Shown in pieces: positions 38,733 to 40,072 of a stretch of 40,072 nt of DNA. The notes under the pieces were generated by a model. That model did no database searches. It worked only from the letters and a program-made list of their open reading frames with translations, and was not told the DNA's origin. This stretch comes from Brevundimonas vesicularis NBRC 12165 (GTDB taxonomy: Bacteria; Pseudomonadota; Alphaproteobacteria; Caulobacterales; Caulobacteraceae): positions 1 to 40,072 of the forward strand of contig NZ_BCWM01000026.1 of the NCBI RefSeq assembly GCF_001592205.1, in the 5' to 3' direction. How positions within the stretch are numbered: the first letter of the stretch is position 1; every line of letters begins with the position of its first letter. A program made the translations under genes and the position numbers.

Positions 38733-39722
38733 TTAGGTCTGCGCGGCGTGCCAGTTCCAGGCGCTGTGCACGATGTCGTCCAGCGAGCGGATCGGCCGCC
38801 AATCCAGCCGCTTCGCCGCCAGTCTGTTATCAGCAACAAGACAGGCCGCGTCTCCTGGCCGACGCTCCGCCACGGCGACGGGGAAAGGCGAATTGGTCTT
38901 TCGGCGGATAGCGTCCACCAGTTCACGCACGGTAGTGCCCTCGCCGGTCCCCAGATTGAAGGCCGTCGTCTCGCCGCCTGCGAGGAGATACTGGAGCGCC
39001 CTCACATGCGCATCCGCCAGGTCGAGCACGTGAACATAATCCCGCACGGCGGTGCCGTCGCGCGTCTCGTAGTCTTGGCCGAAAATGGTGAAGCCGCTGC
39101 GAAGCCCCAGCGCAGCCTGCAAAGCCAAAGGAATCGCATGGGTTTCCGGGTCGTGGCGCTCTCCGATGCGGCCGTCGGGATCGGCTCCCGCGGCGTTGAA
39201 GTATCGCAAGGCCACCGATCGAAATCCTGAGAGGGCGTCGAAATCCGCCAGAGCCTGCTCAACCATCAACTTGGTTCGGCCGTAAGGATTGAGCGGCGCC
39301 TGGGGATGATCCTCGCCCATCGGCAGAACCACCGGCGCGCCATAGGTGGCGCACGTCGATGAGAAGACCATTTTGTCGATGCCGCCGCGCCGCGCGGCCG
39401 CGATCAGGCTCAGACTGCCCGAGACATTGTTGTCGTAGAAACGACCCGGCTCCAGAATCGACTCGCCCACCTCGATCAAGGCTGCAAAGTGCAGGACGCC
39501 GACGGGACGGTGGCGGCCTATGACCTCATCCAGTCGCGCGCCATCGCGTATGTCGCCGACTTCCAGCGGCCCCCACTGGACGGCTTCCGCATGTCCGTTC
39601 GACAGATTGTCGTAGACGACCGGGATGAAGCCCGCTGCAGCCAGGGCGAGGCAGCAATGTGACCCCACATATCCGGCGCCGCCCGTGACAAGCACGGTCC
39701 TGTTTACCGTCGCCGTGCTCAT
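38733..39722 (-). CDS. galE: UDP-glucose 4-epimerase
   Basis: The 329-residue extended short-chain dehydrogenase/reductase has the NAD-binding TGGAGYVGSH near the N-terminus, FSSTCATYGAP (Ser/Thr of the triad), the catalytic NPYGRTK with Tyr147 and Lys151, and the epimerase-specific RYFNAAGAD. VRDYVHVLDLADAH and AFNLGTGEG follow. It interconverts UDP-glucose and UDP-galactose in the cytoplasm and so supplies UDP-galactose to the glycosyltransferases of the EPS locus. The ATG at 39722 gives a normal N-terminus. The length is normal for the family. Confidence 0.94.
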   Translation of the reverse strand: MSTATVNRTVLVTGGAGYVGSHCCLALAAAGFIPVVYDNLSNGHAEAVQWGPLEVGDIRDGARLDEVIGRHRPVGVLHFAALIEVGESILEPGRFYDNNVSGSLSLIAAARRGGIDKMVFSSTCATYGAPVVLPMGEDHPQAPLNPYGRTKLMVEQALADFDALSGFRSVALRYFNAAGADPDGRIGERHDPETHAIPLALQAALGLRSGFTIFGQDYETRDGTAVRDYVHVLDLADAHVRALQYLLAGGETTAFNLGTGEGTTVRELVDAIRRKTNSPFPVAVAERRPGDAACLVADNRLAAKRLDWRPIRSLDDIVHSAWNWHAAQT

Positions 39723-40072
39723 CCCAGATCATCCTGTCGCCAGTCGCCGCTGGGGCGCTTCTATCAACTCTTGGGTAAATCGCCAGTGGGACGGGCAGGA
39801 GGATCTCCACTCCGGCGCGGGCGGTCCACGACCGCCATGGCCGGACCGATGGTTCCCCGCTTGGCTTCGGCGGACGATCGGCGCAGAGCCTCTTGAGAGG
39901 GACCGGCCGAAGAATGAAGGGGGCCTGAACAGGTCCGCTGGCCCCGCTGGAGCCTGCGACGCCTCTGGCGCCTCGCCGGTCGCGCGTAACGGTATGGACA
40001 TCTGGAACAGCCCTGATACGGAGACCCTCCCCCCCCAGCGAACAATGCTCGCTCGCAACAGATCGAACCGCC
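39723..40072. other. Right-end region without a recognisable gene
   Basis: The stretch upstream of galE has several overlapping 90-110 codon frames on the minus strand with Arg/Pro/Ser-rich products and no ribosome binding site or family resemblance. One (MSIPLRATGEAPEASQAPAG, starting near 39998) has fair codon use but cannot be supported. A run of eight C is at 40029-40036. The galE promoter should be in the first 100 bases; no clear -35/-10 pair is seen. Confidence 0.35.

Noticed and set aside
1..40072. CRISPR arrays, tRNA or rRNA genes, insertion sequences, attachment sites, origins
   Set aside because: No regularly spaced repeats, cloverleaf-like segments, transposase motifs or inverted terminal repeats were seen on reading both strands; short degenerate signals could still be missed by eye.

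Overview
This is a high-GC, gene-dense chromosomal window from an alphaproteobacterium. A Caulobacterales member (Brevundimonas/Caulobacter-like) is most likely and Sphingomonadales is the main alternative. This is inferred from the exo-type polysaccharide genes, frequent GTG/TTG starts, weak ribosome binding sites, and a lasso-peptide cluster with a HprK-like kinase. No rRNA, tRNA or other taxonomic marker is present, so the assignment is not proven.

Layout. Positions 477-10762 hold a membrane acyltransferase of lower GC, an MFS (Atg22/UMF1-like) permease, a TonB-dependent receptor, a divergent NRPS-like A-T-TE enzyme whose stop codon overlaps the start of a MOP-type flippase, and an XRE regulator. 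Positions 10763-13771 hold a VanZ-like protein, two small membrane ORFs, a GH16 glycanase and a short polyisoprenyl-phosphate sugar transferase. Positions 13984-19263 read rightward: a second sugar transferase, a GT2, a Wzy/ExoQ-like polymerase, a GT4 and a GT2, with falling GC from about 16500 to 18300.

Positions 25787-19199 read leftward and form a complete lasso-peptide operon. The order is precursor A (48 aa), hairpin attenuator, B1 (PqqD-like recognition element), B2 (transglutaminase-like peptidase), C (cyclase), a HprK-like kinase, an ABC exporter, and a GT2 glycosyltransferase overlapping the exporter. The predicted core begins at Gly25, has Asp at core position 9 for the macrolactam, and ends in Ser. 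A C-terminal Ser plus this kinase is the paeninodin-type arrangement for phosphorylated lasso peptides. Diverging from the precursor is a coupled rightward operon: nucleotidyltransferase, GT4-like and ExoA-like GT2 (25944-29196). The whole lasso system therefore sits inside an exopolysaccharide (EPS) locus.

Positions 35490-29138 read leftward and form an export/assembly operon: a small secreted protein, an outer-membrane beta-barrel, a Wzc-type tyrosine autokinase (ExoP-like), a second polymerase/ligase and an ExoO-like GT2. Positions 35646-39722 hold two unknown proteins, a Wza/GumB-like lipoprotein, a SleB-type cell-wall hydrolase, a small membrane protein and GalE. Two sigma-54-like promoters are visible, upstream of the second sugar transferase (13933) and of the SleB-type hydrolase (37312).

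Together the genes describe synthesis (sugar transferases, GTs, GalE), flipping, polymerisation, chain-length control and export of an EPS. The most novel element is the kinase- and nucleotidyltransferase-associated lasso peptide nested in it. The second most notable is the NRPS-like enzyme that lacks the usual amino-group-binding Asp.
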